From Streptomyces sp. NBC_01497 (lineage in GTDB: Bacteria > Actinomycetota > Actinomycetes > Streptomycetales > Streptomycetaceae): 64,000 bases of DNA. The stretch covers positions 744,001 through 808,000 of the forward strand of contig NZ_CP109427.1 of the NCBI RefSeq assembly GCF_036250695.1, read 5' to 3'. The notes under the pieces were generated by a model that was given only the letters and a program-made list of their open reading frames with translations, was not told where the DNA came from and did no database searches. The position numbers and the translations under genes were made by a program. Shown piece after piece: positions 1 to 8,827 of the stretch. The number at the start of each line of letters is the position of its first letter. Positions within the stretch are counted from its first letter, which is position 1.

Positions 1-195
1 CTGTTCGAGACCCGGCAGGGCCGCGTCCAGGCAGGCCTTGTCGTCGCTCGGGGTCTCGGTGTCGACGTAACGGGACAGTTCACCGAGCATGTCGGCGCGG
101 TGCCCGGCGACCCAGGCGGTGATCTCCTCGGGCGCGACGGGCCGGGCGGGGGCCGTGGTGGGGGTGGGGGCCGTGGGGCGGGGTGTGGTGTTCAA
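1..195 (-). CDS. M20-type metallopeptidase, N-terminal part (cut by window edge)
   Basis: The first 65 codons of a leftward gene are visible and stay open to the window edge. After a Pro/Thr-rich start the sequence reads as an alpha-helical segment followed by LSRYVDTETPSDD, which resembles the N-terminus of M20 peptidases (glutamate carboxypeptidase/ArgE type, usual pattern L..L..I.SPS.D). The TTG start overlaps the stop of the upstream ketopantoate-reductase-like gene (TTGA), and the in-frame codon two positions before it is a stop, so this start is forced. It is the last visible gene of a coupled operon. The metal ligands lie outside the window, so the family call rests on a short stretch; a related amidohydrolase is possible. 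Confidence 0.6.
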   Translation of the reverse strand, partial: MNTTPRPTAPTPTTAPARPVAPEEITAWVAGHRADMLGELSRYVDTETPSDDKACLDAALPGLEQ

Positions 196-1241
196 CGGTC
201 ACTTCCGGGTGTGGCGTGGCGGTACAGGTCTTCGAGGTTCTTCTCGTCCATGCGGCGCTCCCCCGACTCGACCTCGGCGAGCATCGTGAGCAGGCGGCTG
301 AGTACCGGTACCGGGGTACCGAGGCGCTCCGCCGTCTCCCGGACGGGCCGGTAATGGTGGTGGACCTCCACCGGACGGTGGCGCACGGCGATGTCGCGCC
401 AGATGCCGCTGCGGTCCTTGGCCTGCCCGGCGAGCCAGCCGACCAGGGTGTCGGTGGCCGCCTCCCGCTCGGCGGGCGGGACGCCGGGGAGATAGGGGGC
501 GGGATCGAACGCGTCGAAGGCCTCAAGGCTCAGTCCGGCCGCCGTCGCGACGCCTTCGACCTCGGCCGCGAGCGCGTACATGAGGGGCCGGTGGGTGTCG
601 ATGATCCGTGCCATCGGGGCGTCCACCAGCGCCGTCGCGGTGAGCATCGCGCCGAAGGCGAGCTTGGACCAGAGGTAGCCCTCGACGTTGCCCGTCGCAC
701 GAGCGGGGCCCCAGGCCCCGAGGTCGCGGACGAGCGTGTGGACGCGCTCGCTCGGTGTGCCGTCGAGTTCGCCGACGACGAGCGCGCCGGCGCCGCCGTC
801 GCGTACGACGCCGGGTGCGACGGCGTCCGCGAACAGGTTGACGAAGGCGCCGACGGTACGGTGCTCGCCGACGCGCCGCGCGATGGTCCGCTCGTTGAGG
901 CCGTTCTGCAGGGACACGACGTAGCCGTCGGCTGCCAGCAGGGGCGCGAGCCAGTCGGCCGCCGTCTCGGTGGCCTGGGCCTTGACGCACAGCAGCACAT
1001 GACGGGGTACGTGGTCCACGGCGTCGGGCGCGCAGGCCAGGACCGGCACGGTCCGCTCACCGTCCGGGCCCTGGAGCGTCAGTCCGTGCTCGCGCAGCGC
1101 CGCCACATGCGCGGGGTCCGTGTCGACGATGTGGACGGTGTGACCGGCCTCGGCCAGGTGGAAGGCGAGGGTCCCGCCGATGGCGCCGCCGCCCACGACG
1201 GTGTAGGTGGCGGGCGCTGTGTTGTCGTCGTCGGCCGTCAC
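192..1241 (-). CDS. ketopantoate reductase-like oxidoreductase (PanE/ApbA family)
   Basis: A 349-residue protein with an N-terminal Rossmann motif (VVGGGAIGGTLA) and the C-terminal helical domain of the PanE/ApbA family, including the LWSKLAFGAM segment that carries the family's catalytic lysine. Canonical PanE reduces 2-dehydropantoate with NADPH. Here the gene sits in a catabolic operon with an SDR, an MHS transporter and a deacetylase-fold hydrolase, so it more likely reduces or oxidises another 2-oxo/2-hydroxy acid. The GTG start overlaps the SDR stop (GTGA) and is preceded by GAGGAGG, so it was chosen over the long upstream extension. Family sure, substrate unknown. Confidence 0.82.
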   Translation of the reverse strand: MTADDDNTAPATYTVVGGGAIGGTLAFHLAEAGHTVHIVDTDPAHVAALREHGLTLQGPDGERTVPVLACAPDAVDHVPRHVLLCVKAQATETAADWLAPLLAADGYVVSLQNGLNERTIARRVGEHRTVGAFVNLFADAVAPGVVRDGGAGALVVGELDGTPSERVHTLVRDLGAWGPARATGNVEGYLWSKLAFGAMLTATALVDAPMARIIDTHRPLMYALAAEVEGVATAAGLSLEAFDAFDPAPYLPGVPPAEREAATDTLVGWLAGQAKDRSGIWRDIAVRHRPVEVHHHYRPVRETAERLGTPVPVLSRLLTMLAEVESGERRMDEKNLEDLYRHATPGSDR

Positions 1242-2089
1242 CGGGTGACCTCCTCGTGGGGCGTTCCGGCCTGGGTGCCCGACAGTTCGGGCCAGTGGCG
1301 CGGGAGTGTGGTGGTACCGGCCGAGGCGCCGCCGTCCAGACGCACGACGGACCCGGTCATCCAGGACGCCTCGGGGCCCGCGACCCACCGCACGGCCCGT
1401 GCGATGTCGTCGGGTTCGCCCGGGCGGCCGAGCGGGTTGACCGAGACCGCCGCCGCGTAGGCGTCGGTGACGGGGTTGACGGCGCTGTCCACGGTGACGA
1501 AACCGGGCGAGACGGCGTTGACACGGATCCCGTGCGGACCGAACTCCACGGCGCACGAGCGCGTCAGCATCTCCAGGGCGGCCTTCGACGCACTGTAGTG
1601 CGCGGCCCCGTAGCGGGCCCTGAGGGCGGCGCCCGAGGTGATGTTGACGATGTTCCCCGCGACGCCCGCCGCGGTCAGGACGCGGGCGAAGGCGGCGCTC
1701 GTGAGCATCGCCGCGCGGACGTTGACGTTCATGACGCGGTCCCAGATGTCCGCCGTCATCTCGGTCAGGGGCGTGGCCGGGTAGATACCGGCGGCGTTGA
1801 CGAGGACGTCGGGCGGACCCGCGAGCTCACTCGCGCGGTCGACGAGTGCGCCCGCGGCCTGCGGATCCGCCAGGTCGGCGGCGAGCGCGCGGGCCGACGC
1901 GCCGGCACCCGCGAGCCGCTCCACCAGGGCGCTGAGGGCGCCGGAGGGCAGGTCGCTCGCGGTGACGGCGCACCCCTCCTGGGCGAACGCGGCACACACG
2001 GCGGCTCCGATGCCACCGGACGCCCCGGTGACGAGGACGTGCCGGCCGGGTGGGCGGGGCGGGCCGGGGGGCACGGTGCGGGGGGTCAT
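1238..2089 (-). CDS. SDR family oxidoreductase
   Basis: A 283-residue classical short-chain dehydrogenase/reductase. It has the TGASGGIG cofactor motif near residue 20, NAAG around residue 100, the catalytic Ser in NITSGAA, the YSASK Tyr-Lys pair and the VSPGFV segment, ending in the usual GSVVRLDGG strand. It should interconvert an alcohol and a ketone with NAD(P). The ATG overlaps the stop of the upstream transporter gene (ATGA) and has AAGGAG seven bases upstream, so translation is coupled. All neighbours point to catabolism of an imported carbon/nitrogen compound; the substrate cannot be read from the sequence. Confidence 0.87.
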   Translation of the reverse strand: MTPRTVPPGPPRPPGRHVLVTGASGGIGAAVCAAFAQEGCAVTASDLPSGALSALVERLAGAGASARALAADLADPQAAGALVDRASELAGPPDVLVNAAGIYPATPLTEMTADIWDRVMNVNVRAAMLTSAAFARVLTAAGVAGNIVNITSGAALRARYGAAHYSASKAALEMLTRSCAVEFGPHGIRVNAVSPGFVTVDSAVNPVTDAYAAAVSVNPLGRPGEPDDIARAVRWVAGPEASWMTGSVVRLDGGASAGTTTLPRHWPELSGTQAGTPHEEVTR

Positions 2090-3438
2090 GCGATCTCCTT
2101 GTTCTTCGTCTCGGGCATGGTGGCGTAGACGATCACACCGACGAGCGCGGCCGCCGCCAGGTAGAGCCACACCATGCCGCGGTGTCCGTGGGAGCTCATC
2201 CAGGTGGTGAGGTAGGGGGCGGTGCCGCCGAACACGGCCACGGCGAGCGCGTACGGCAGGGCGATTCCGGTGGTGCGGACCTCGGGCGGGAACTGCTCCG
2301 CCATGATCACGGCGCAGTTCGCGGAGTAGCCCACCAGCAGCACGATGCCGACGAGTTCGACGCCGAGCAGGGTCCAGAAGCTGTTGTCGAGCACGTGGAA
2401 CAGCGGCCAGGCCAGCACGAGGAAGCCGGCCGCGAACGCGATCATGGTGGGTTTGCGGCCGATCCGGTCGGACAGCATGCCGCCGAAGGGCAGCAGCACG
2501 ACGAACACGGCGAGGGAGAGGGTGTTGGCGAGGAGCGCCCGGTTCAGCGGCATGCCCGTCGTGAGATGGACGTACGAGGGCATGTAGCTGACCCAGATGT
2601 AGTAGATCAGGGTGCCGGCCACGGTCACACCCACCACGCGCAGCGCGGCCCGCGGATGGTTCACCAGCATGGAGCGCAGCGGGTTGGCGCGAGCGCCGCC
2701 GGTGTGTTCCATCCGCCGGAAGGACTCGGTCTCCCGCACGGACACCCGCAGCCACAGTCCGATCAGACCCAGCAGGCCCGCCACGGCGAAGGCGATCCGC
2801 CAGCCCCAGGTGTCGAGCGCGTGCTCGTCGAGGCTGCTGGTGAGGATCGTGCCCATGAGGGACGCGATGAGGGTTCCGGCGCCGACCGAGACCTGCTGCC
2901 AGGAGCCCGCGAGGGCGCGTCGCCCGGGTGCTGCCGACTCGATGAGGAAGGCGGACGAGGTGCCGAACTCACCGCCCGCGGAGAAGCCCTGGACGAGCCG
3001 GGCCGCCACGAGCACGATGGGCGCGCCCACCCCGATGGTGGAGTAGCCGGGACACACCGCGATGACGATCGCGGCCCCCGCCATCATCGAAATGGTCAGG
3101 GTCATGGCCTTCTTGCGGCCCCGCCGGTCCCCGTAGGCACCGAGGATCGCACCGCCGATGGGCCGCATCAGGAAACCGACCGCGAAGACGGCGAGGGTCG
3201 ACAGGACGGCGGCCTCGGGGGCGTGGGACGGGAAGAACGTACCGGCGAAGACGGACGAGAAGGTCGAGTAGACGGCCCAGTCGACCCATTCGACGGTGTT
3301 GCCCACCGCACCGGCCCAGATGGCGCGGCGGCGGTTCGCGGCGGCGTCGTGATCCGCGGTCCCGGAAGGGGCGGGCCCGCCGGACGGTACGGTGCCCGCG
3401 GGCGGTGGCGCGCCCGGGGACGCTGCGTGCTGCGTCAT
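2086..3438 (-). CDS. MFS transporter, metabolite:H+ symporter (MHS) type
   Basis: A 450-residue integral membrane protein with about 12 hydrophobic segments. MHS-type marks are visible: GNTVEWVDWAVY at TM1, the GRRKAM-like loop after TM2-3 (GDRRGRKKAM), QGFSAGGEFG in TM4-5 and SDRIGRKP in the central loop. Family members (KgtP, ProP, ShiA types) import organic acids, amino acids or betaines by proton symport. It lies between the deacetylase-fold hydrolase and the SDR, with stop-start overlap to the latter, and is probably the uptake system of this operon. The about 40-residue Pro/Gly-rich N-terminus is longer than usual. Confidence 0.88.
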   Translation of the reverse strand: MTQHAASPGAPPPAGTVPSGGPAPSGTADHDAAANRRRAIWAGAVGNTVEWVDWAVYSTFSSVFAGTFFPSHAPEAAVLSTLAVFAVGFLMRPIGGAILGAYGDRRGRKKAMTLTISMMAGAAIVIAVCPGYSTIGVGAPIVLVAARLVQGFSAGGEFGTSSAFLIESAAPGRRALAGSWQQVSVGAGTLIASLMGTILTSSLDEHALDTWGWRIAFAVAGLLGLIGLWLRVSVRETESFRRMEHTGGARANPLRSMLVNHPRAALRVVGVTVAGTLIYYIWVSYMPSYVHLTTGMPLNRALLANTLSLAVFVVLLPFGGMLSDRIGRKPTMIAFAAGFLVLAWPLFHVLDNSFWTLLGVELVGIVLLVGYSANCAVIMAEQFPPEVRTTGIALPYALAVAVFGGTAPYLTTWMSSHGHRGMVWLYLAAAALVGVIVYATMPETKNKEIA

Positions 3439-3443
3439 CGTCT

Positions 3444-4430
3444 CTATCCTTCGTGAACGGGTGTGCGCGGGGACGGTGTTGTCGTGCCGGGTGCCTCGGC
3501 GAGACCGGCCTGGCCGGCCACGTACCGCGCGAGGTCCGCGTGGGTGGTGAACCAGACACCGGAGTGCGCGGCGATGTGGTCGAGCAGTTCGGCCAGGACC
3601 AGGAGGCGGGAGCGGTGGCCGATGAAGTGGGGATGCATCGTGAGCTGGAAGACCCCGCCCTCGCGGTACGCCTGGTCGAACTCGTCGCGCCAGATGCCGA
3701 GGACGGAGCGCGGTGGTGTGTACGGGCGCAGTCCCGCGTAGCGTTCCATCATGAAGTAGGGCGCGTCGTCGCGGATCCACTCCACGGGTATCTCCACGAT
3801 GCCGGTGGGTTCGCCGTACGCGAGGAGTTCGTAGGGGTCGTCGTCGGCCATCAGGGACGAGTCGTAGAGGAGTCCCATCTCGCGTGTGATGGACAGGGTG
3901 TGGTCGGAGAAGTCCCAGGACGGCGTACGGATGCCCACCGGCCGTGCGCCGGTGATCTGTTCGAGTGTGTCCGCACTGCGCAGCTGGAGCTCTCGTTCGG
4001 CCTCGGGCGGCACCTGCATGTTGCGTTCGTGGATCCAGCCGTGGATGCCGATCTCATGGCCGCCGGCCGCGTACGCGCGGGCCTCCTCGGGGTGGAGCAG
4101 CGCGGAGACGGCCGGCATGAAGAAGGTGGCGGGGGCGCTGTGCCGGTCCAGCAGCCGCAGGATCTTCGGTGCGGCGACGCGTGAACCGTACTCGCCCTGA
4201 GCGAGCTTGCCCGGACGGATCTCGCCGTCCCGCAGGGCCGGGGTCTCGTGGTCGGAGTCGAAGGAGAGCGCCACCGCGACGCGTGCGCCTCCGGGCCATG
4301 ACTCCGGCACCAGGGACCGGCCGGCGCGCACCCGCTCGACGTGGCCGCGCCAGGTCCCTTCGTCCCACTGCCACGGCTCCCCGGTCGCGCGCGGTGCGTC
4401 GCCATGGGTGCGGGGGGATTCGTCTGCCAT
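3444..4430 (-). CDS. polysaccharide deacetylase-fold hydrolase (PuuE/HpPgdA-like)
   Basis: A 328-residue NodB-homology protein. The metal/catalytic motif SFDSDHET lies near residue 55, the metal-binding H-x3-H pattern in GHEIGIHGWIHE, and a conserved RTPSWDFSDHT segment follows. HPHFIGHRSR near the C-terminus is typical of the cytoplasmic PuuE allantoinase/HpPgdA branch rather than of secreted chitin deacetylases. There is no signal peptide, which also argues for a cytoplasmic amide hydrolase. The ATG has GGAGTT upstream and begins the operon that continues into the transporter five bases after the stop. The substrate is inferred only as an amide or N-acyl compound. Confidence 0.83.
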   Translation of the reverse strand: MADESPRTHGDAPRATGEPWQWDEGTWRGHVERVRAGRSLVPESWPGGARVAVALSFDSDHETPALRDGEIRPGKLAQGEYGSRVAAPKILRLLDRHSAPATFFMPAVSALLHPEEARAYAAGGHEIGIHGWIHERNMQVPPEAERELQLRSADTLEQITGARPVGIRTPSWDFSDHTLSITREMGLLYDSSLMADDDPYELLAYGEPTGIVEIPVEWIRDDAPYFMMERYAGLRPYTPPRSVLGIWRDEFDQAYREGGVFQLTMHPHFIGHRSRLLVLAELLDHIAAHSGVWFTTHADLARYVAGQAGLAEAPGTTTPSPRTPVHEG

Positions 4431-4552
4431 CGTGAACTCCGTTTCGTTCCGCTGTCGTTCCGTCACGCGTGGTGCCGCGCCGACGGTGGTACGCCGGCGG
4501 GGCGCGGGCCGCACCGGGACGGGAAGCGGCGTGCGGGAGCGGGGATGCGGTG

Positions 4553-4648
4553 TGACGGGACTGTCGGTGTGCGGTGCCTGACGGAAGTGTCAGGACTGCT
4601 GGGACTGTCGGTGTGCGGTGGTGTGTGGGGCGCGTGACGGGACTGTCA
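4553..4648. promoter_or_regulatory. triplicated TGAC-N6-GTCR candidate operator
   Basis: Sites at 4553-4566 (TGACGGGACTGTCG), 4579-4592 (TGACGGAAGTGTCA) and 4635-4648 (TGACGGGACTGTCA) share a TGAC/GTCA dyad with a conserved GGRASTG centre. A fourth half-site (GGGACTGTCG) starts at 4601. They lie 123-218 bp upstream of the deacetylase start, where an operon operator would be expected. The neighbouring RpiR-type protein is a plausible but unproven binder. Confidence 0.45.
4557..4620. repeat. 20-bp exact direct repeat
   Basis: GGGACTGTCGGTGTGCGGTG occurs at 4557-4576 and again at 4601-4620, overlapping the candidate operator array. Confidence 0.85.
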
Positions 4649-4971
4649 GGCACTCGTTGTGCGGTGTGCTGGGCGGTTGTGTGACGCTTTCTGGCGGTGC
4701 GGGACAAGAGCTGGGACGAGAGCGGACGGATGTGCGGAGGGACGACGGACAACGAAGGACGAACGGACGAGGGAGGAGGGCAAGCCGGAGTCCGCCGCGT
4801 GGGCCCGCGTCACACCGCACACCGCACCGGAACCGTCGCACCGTCCGGCGCGGCGACAGGAACGGTCCGCGCCCTCCCGGCGACTACGGCACATCGCGTC
4901 GACCCGCACCTCACGACCGCCGTGGCGAGCGATCCGCCCGCCCGTACGACACCGCGCGGCTGCCGTCCGGG

Positions 4972-5784
4972 CTACCCCTCGAAGATGTCCATCTCCCGGC
5001 TGAGTTGCTCGCCGGCCTCCAGCCGCTCGGATCCCAGGTGTCCCACGACACCGAGGGTGAGAGCGAGCCCGAGACTGATCGCCGCCGTCGTCGACGGCAG
5101 GCCCCCGGACGCCTTGCCCGAGACGCGCAACACCAACTCCGCCTCCTTGGCGAGGGAGGGGCTGCCGTCGTCCGTGACCAGCAGGACCGGGACACCTCTC
5201 GCGGCGAACATGCGGCCGATGTCGGCCGTACTTCGCGTGTAGCGGCGGAACGTGAAGGCGATGAGCAGGTCGCCCGGCCCCACGTCCAGCAGCGGCTGGT
5301 AGTCGTGCAGGACGGCCGAGGTCACCCGCCGCACCCCGCCCCGCACCCGCGCGAGCGAGAACGCCAGCGCCGACGCGGACGACTCCGAGGCGCGGCCTCC
5401 GAGCACCCACACGTTGCCGGCCCCCGCGATCATGCGGGACGCGCTGTCGAGGACGTCGTCGGGCAGGTCTCTGAGCTGTTCGAGGTTGCGCATCTCGCGT
5501 TCCCAGATGCGCGCGTATCTCCCTTCGCCGCCGGTGGGCGCGGAGGGTGACGCGAGCACGGCGCGCAGGTCACCGCGTACGGCGTCCTGCAGGTGGGGGT
5601 AGCCGTCGAACCCGAGTCGTTGGGCGAAGCGGGTCACGCTCGCCGCACTGACACCGAGCCGGTCGGCGATCTCCGCCGCCCGCAGGAAGGGCACGTCCTC
5701 GATGTATTCGAGGAGGTGGTCCGCGATCAGACGGTCCGTGCGCGACAGGCCGGAGGAGCGGGTGGCGATGCGTTCGGCCAGCAC
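4972..5784 (-). CDS. MurR/RpiR family transcriptional regulator
   Basis: A 270-residue regulator with an N-terminal RpiR-type helix-turn-helix (AAEIADRLGVSAASVTRF, about residues 35-52) and a C-terminal SIS sugar-phosphate-binding domain (WVLGGRASESSA, LIAFTFRRYTRST, LLVTDDGSPSLA). Such proteins sense phosphosugars or related small ligands. I chose the GTG at 5784 because GGAGGAAAC lies directly before it; a TTG 14 codons upstream lacks a ribosome site. The gene stands between the leftward catabolic operon and a divergent hydroxy-acid oxidase and is the likely regulator of both, which is inference from position. Confidence 0.87.
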   Translation of the reverse strand: MLAERIATRSSGLSRTDRLIADHLLEYIEDVPFLRAAEIADRLGVSAASVTRFAQRLGFDGYPHLQDAVRGDLRAVLASPSAPTGGEGRYARIWEREMRNLEQLRDLPDDVLDSASRMIAGAGNVWVLGGRASESSASALAFSLARVRGGVRRVTSAVLHDYQPLLDVGPGDLLIAFTFRRYTRSTADIGRMFAARGVPVLLVTDDGSPSLAKEAELVLRVSGKASGGLPSTTAAISLGLALTLGVVGHLGSERLEAGEQLSREMDIFEG

Positions 5785-6462
5785 GTTTCCTCCAGGGGGG
5801 TCGGTTGCCGCAGAGTCTCCGGCCAACCCGGAACCTCTGCAATCTTGATTTCAGTTGCCGGAACTCTACAAGCAGTCTTACGCGATGGGAAGGGGTCGCG
5901 ATCGCCACACCGAAATCGCGCAGCACGTGGGTCCTATCGGGAGGCTCATGGCAAATCGGACTGCGGGACGGACAACCGAGGCCGTGGAGGCGAGAGTTGC
6001 CTCGATGCTCCCGCCGAGCCTCCCCCCGCGGCTCGCTCACCCCCGTCGTGCCGGTCCTCCCGCCCCACGCCGCCCGATCCGCCCGGACCGGGTCCACTCC
6101 CGCGAGCCGCGCTGCCACGACGGCCGACTCCGTTGCGAAATGGCCCACTTCGACCTACGCGCCACGGACAACGGAGTGCTTGCGGCCGGCAGGCGGGTGT
6201 TGCTCCGGCCGCACCGCGCCATGGCCGCCCGTGAAACGTTCGTATGACGCCGTCGGAGTACCGGCAACGGACGCACCGCCCCGGAGCGGGCCGGTCCCCC
6301 GTCCCGCGGGGCTCCCCCGTCGGGACGGGCCGCCCCCTCCCCCTTGCCTTCCCGCGCCGAGCCGCGTCTCGGTGTTTGCGCCGCCCGTCCCACGGCGCAT
6401 GCTGGTCGTCCGGGCGCGTCGGCGGACGCGCCCACGACCGGCAGAGGCGGGAAGGGCAGCAC
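5785..6462. other. divergent intergenic region, RpiR gene / hydroxy-acid oxidase gene
   Basis: No gene supported. Two copies of CCGGAAC followed by a TCT-GCA-like tail occur at 5828 and 5858, 30 bp apart (about three helical turns), just upstream of the regulator gene, with a less GC-rich stretch (TTGATTTCAG) between them. This is a plausible autoregulatory site. The right half is plain GC-rich sequence. Confidence 0.45.
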
Positions 6463-7629
6463 ATGTCACAGGCGTTCGGCTCCTACCAGGACGAGATCTA
6501 CCTGCGCGCGCTCGGTGGCGTCCAGCCTGATCACCCCATGGAGTACGGGGAGTTGGAGGAGCGGGCGCGCGCGGCGCTGCCCGAGTCGGTGTGGTCCTAC
6601 GTCGCCGGCGGTGCGGGCGACGAACACACGCAGCGCGCCAACGTCGAAGCGTTCAGGCGGTGGGGGCTCGTACCGCGGATGTTCGTCGGCGCGAAGGAAC
6701 GCGACCTGACCGTCGAGCTCCTCGGGATGCGTCTGGCGTCGCCGCTGTTCATGGCGCCGATCGGGGTGATCGGCCTGTGCGCGCAGGACGGCCACGGCGA
6801 CCTGGCGACGGCGCGGGCCGCCGCGCGTACGGGAGTGCCCATGGTGGCCTCGACCCTCTCCGTCGATCCGATGGAGGACGTGGCCGCCGCGTCCGGGGAC
6901 ACCCCCGGTCTCTTCCAGCTCTACACGCCCACCGACCGGGAACTCGCTGCGCACCTGGTGGAACGTGCCGAGGAGGCGGGGTTCAAGGGCATCGTCGTCA
7001 CACTCGACACCTGGGTGACCGGGTGGCGCCCCCGCGACCTGCGGACGGGCAACTTCCCCCAGCTGCGCGGGCACTGTCTCGCGAACTACTTCGGCGACCC
7101 GGTGTTCAGGGCCGGGCTCGACCGGGCTCCGGAAGAGGACCCGGGGCCCGCGATCCTGCGCTGGACGCAGATCTTCGGCAACCCGCTGACCTGGGACGAC
7201 CTGCCGTGGCTGCGATCACTCACGGACCTGCCCCTGATCGTCAAGGGCCTGTGCCACCCCGAGGACGTGCGCCGGGCCCGGGACGGCGGTGTGGACGGCG
7301 TGTACTGCTCCAACCACGGCGGCCGGCAGGCGAACGGCGGGCTGCCGGCCCTGGACTCGCTGCCGGAGGTCGTGGAGGCGGCGGACGGACTGCCGGTGCT
7401 GTTCGACTCCGGGATCCGCGGCGGCGCCGACATCGTGAAGGCACTGGCACTCGGCGCCAGCGCCGTGGGGGTCGGCAGGCCGTACGCCTACGGCCTGGCG
7501 CTCGGCGGCACGGAGGGCGTGGTGCACGTCCTGCGGACCCTGCTCGCCGAGGCGGACCTGATCATGGCCGTGGACGGCTACCCGTCCCTCGCCGACCTGA
7601 CGCCGCAGGCGCTGCGCCGGGTCGGCTGA
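6463..7629 (+). CDS. FMN-dependent alpha-hydroxy-acid oxidase (lactate 2-monooxygenase-like)
   Basis: A 388-residue (beta/alpha)8 flavoprotein of the LldD/glycolate oxidase/lactate monooxygenase family. Visible family signatures are [12 protein letters not shown] near the N-terminus, the substrate/FMN segment around [22 protein letters not shown], the catalytic-histidine loop SNHGGRQ, and the phosphate-binding [18 protein letters not shown]. The length and the [11 protein letters not shown] segment are closest to the lactate 2-monooxygenase branch. It oxidises an L-2-hydroxy acid to the 2-oxo acid or its decarboxylation product. The ATG follows GGGAAGGGCAGC; upstream in-frame codons are low-complexity. 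It is transcribed away from the RpiR gene. Confidence 0.88.
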   Translation: MSQAFGSYQDEIYLRALGGVQPDHPMEYGELEERARAALPESVWSYVAGGAGDEHTQRANVEAFRRWGLVPRMFVGAKERDLTVELLGMRLASPLFMAPIGVIGLCAQDGHGDLATARAAARTGVPMVASTLSVDPMEDVAAASGDTPGLFQLYTPTDRELAAHLVERAEEAGFKGIVVTLDTWVTGWRPRDLRTGNFPQLRGHCLANYFGDPVFRAGLDRAPEEDPGPAILRWTQIFGNPLTWDDLPWLRSLTDLPLIVKGLCHPEDVRRARDGGVDGVYCSNHGGRQANGGLPALDSLPEVVEAADGLPVLFDSGIRGGADIVKALALGASAVGVGRPYAYGLALGGTEGVVHVLRTLLAEADLIMAVDGYPSLADLTPQALRRVG

Positions 7630-7699
7630 GGAGCCGCCGCGACTCCGTCACGGACTCCGTCGGTGGTCCCGCCCCCGCGCGCCGGAGGCTGTGAGGCGG

Positions 7700-7755
7700 G
7701 GCGGTCCGCGGCCTGGCGGCTCGGAGCCGGGCGGTCCTCGGCCCGGCGGCTCGGA
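7700..7755. repeat. 26-bp direct repeat
   Basis: A 26-bp unit beginning GGCGGTCC and ending GGCGGCTCGGA occurs at 7700-7725 and 7730-7755 with two mismatches, in the spacer after the hydroxy-acid oxidase gene. No function is evident. Confidence 0.75.
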
Positions 7756-7831
7756 CGTGCCGAGGCAGCCGTGCCCCACGGTTCCGGCGTCCCCCGGGCA
7801 GGACGACCGTCAGGTCCCGTCGCCCGGCTCC

Positions 7832-8605
7832 TCAGCGGGCCGGGCCGGTGCCGGGCTGGAAGGGGCCCACGTGCGACGCGGCGGCCGGCGGCGGGCTCTT
7901 GCTGACCGGCCCACCCGACCAGGCCACCTTGAGGAACGCCTTCTCGTCGGGCGGCGTGATCTCCACGGCCGCGGGAGTGACGGTCGCACCCCCGACGATC
8001 CCCGGGTTCGGGAAGCCGAGCGCGGCCCAGGCACTGTGCCCGGGGGCGAGCCGTACGGCTGCCTTCCGGGCGCCGGCGCGCGCCGGATCGGGAGCGACCC
8101 GCTTGCCCGCGCCGTCGACGAACGCGAACCCCGGAAAGCCCTGGACCGTACAGGTCCGGCCCGAGGTGTTGGTCAGCACCAGCGCGTGGTTCTCCTGCCC
8201 GGCGCCCGGATCATCCGGCCCCACGGACGCCTTCAGGTCCGAGGTGTGGCAGCGTCCGACGCCCGCCGTCGCGGACGCGTCACCGCCGGCGGTGGAGCGC
8301 CCGCCCGGCTGTGTCGTGTGCGGTCCCGACGACGTGGACCGCCGCGCGGACGGCGAGGTCGCGCCGTCCGCGGGGGCGGACGTACTCGCGCCGGTGGCTC
8401 CGCTCGCGGACGGCGAACTGCTCGCACTGTCCGTCGCGGGGCCCGCCGAACCGCTCACGCTGCGCGGGGCCGACGGCGAACCGCTGCCGCACCCTGCCAG
8501 GGCGAGACCGGAGGCCGCCACGAGTGCCACCGCGCCCACCCGGGCGCGGTGCCTGCCCGCGCCCAGTACCGCCGCCGTACGCCGCCGCCTCAGGTTCTCC
8601 GCCAT
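7832..8605 (-). CDS. secreted DUF4232-type lipoprotein
   Basis: A 257-residue protein with an Arg-rich n-region, a hydrophobic stretch and a lipobox (LALAGC), so it should be lipid-anchored outside the membrane. A Ser/Thr/Ala-rich linker (residues about 45-110) precedes a beta-rich domain with CHTSDL, ALVLTNTSGRTCTVQGFPG and WAALGF segments typical of DUF4232, common in Streptomyces and of unknown function. The two Cys residues in that domain could form a disulfide. I chose the ATG before the AENLRRRR signal-peptide start; an upstream ATG at about 8642 is possible. Confidence 0.78.
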   Translation of the reverse strand: MAENLRRRRTAAVLGAGRHRARVGAVALVAASGLALAGCGSGSPSAPRSVSGSAGPATDSASSSPSASGATGASTSAPADGATSPSARRSTSSGPHTTQPGGRSTAGGDASATAGVGRCHTSDLKASVGPDDPGAGQENHALVLTNTSGRTCTVQGFPGFAFVDGAGKRVAPDPARAGARKAAVRLAPGHSAWAALGFPNPGIVGGATVTPAAVEITPPDEKAFLKVAWSGGPVSKSPPPAAASHVGPFQPGTGPAR

Positions 8606-8827
8606 ACCGTGCCACCCGTCCGTCGGAAGGTCCCGTCCCATCGTGCAGGGGCCTCGCGCCGAGCGCATGCCGCGCGCCCGGGGAGGCGGCGGGGCACAAG
8701 GGGGACGGCGGGGGCGAACCGGGCAGCGACCCGGAGCGGCGACACCGTCACCCAGTGATGGACGGCGGGTCACGGTACGCGGGTCACGAGTCTCGCGACA
8801 CGGGACACGCCGTCATCGGCCACGCGG

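Larger units (their letters stand above)
4431..4971. other. intergenic region with repeated short palindromes
   Basis: No convincing gene. The stretch lies upstream of the deacetylase operon and behind the RpiR gene. It holds three copies of a TGAC-N6-GTCR sequence and a 20-bp exact direct repeat, listed separately. The rest is ordinary GC-rich spacer. Confidence 0.6.

Noticed and set aside
183-1460. Long plus-strand open frame over the ketopantoate reductase gene
   Set aside because: Shadow frame of high-GC coding sequence; the minus frame has the Rossmann and catalytic motifs.
7700-7755. 26-bp direct repeat as transposon scar
   Set aside because: No inverted ends, no transposase remnant and no target-site pattern; likely simple GC-rich duplication.
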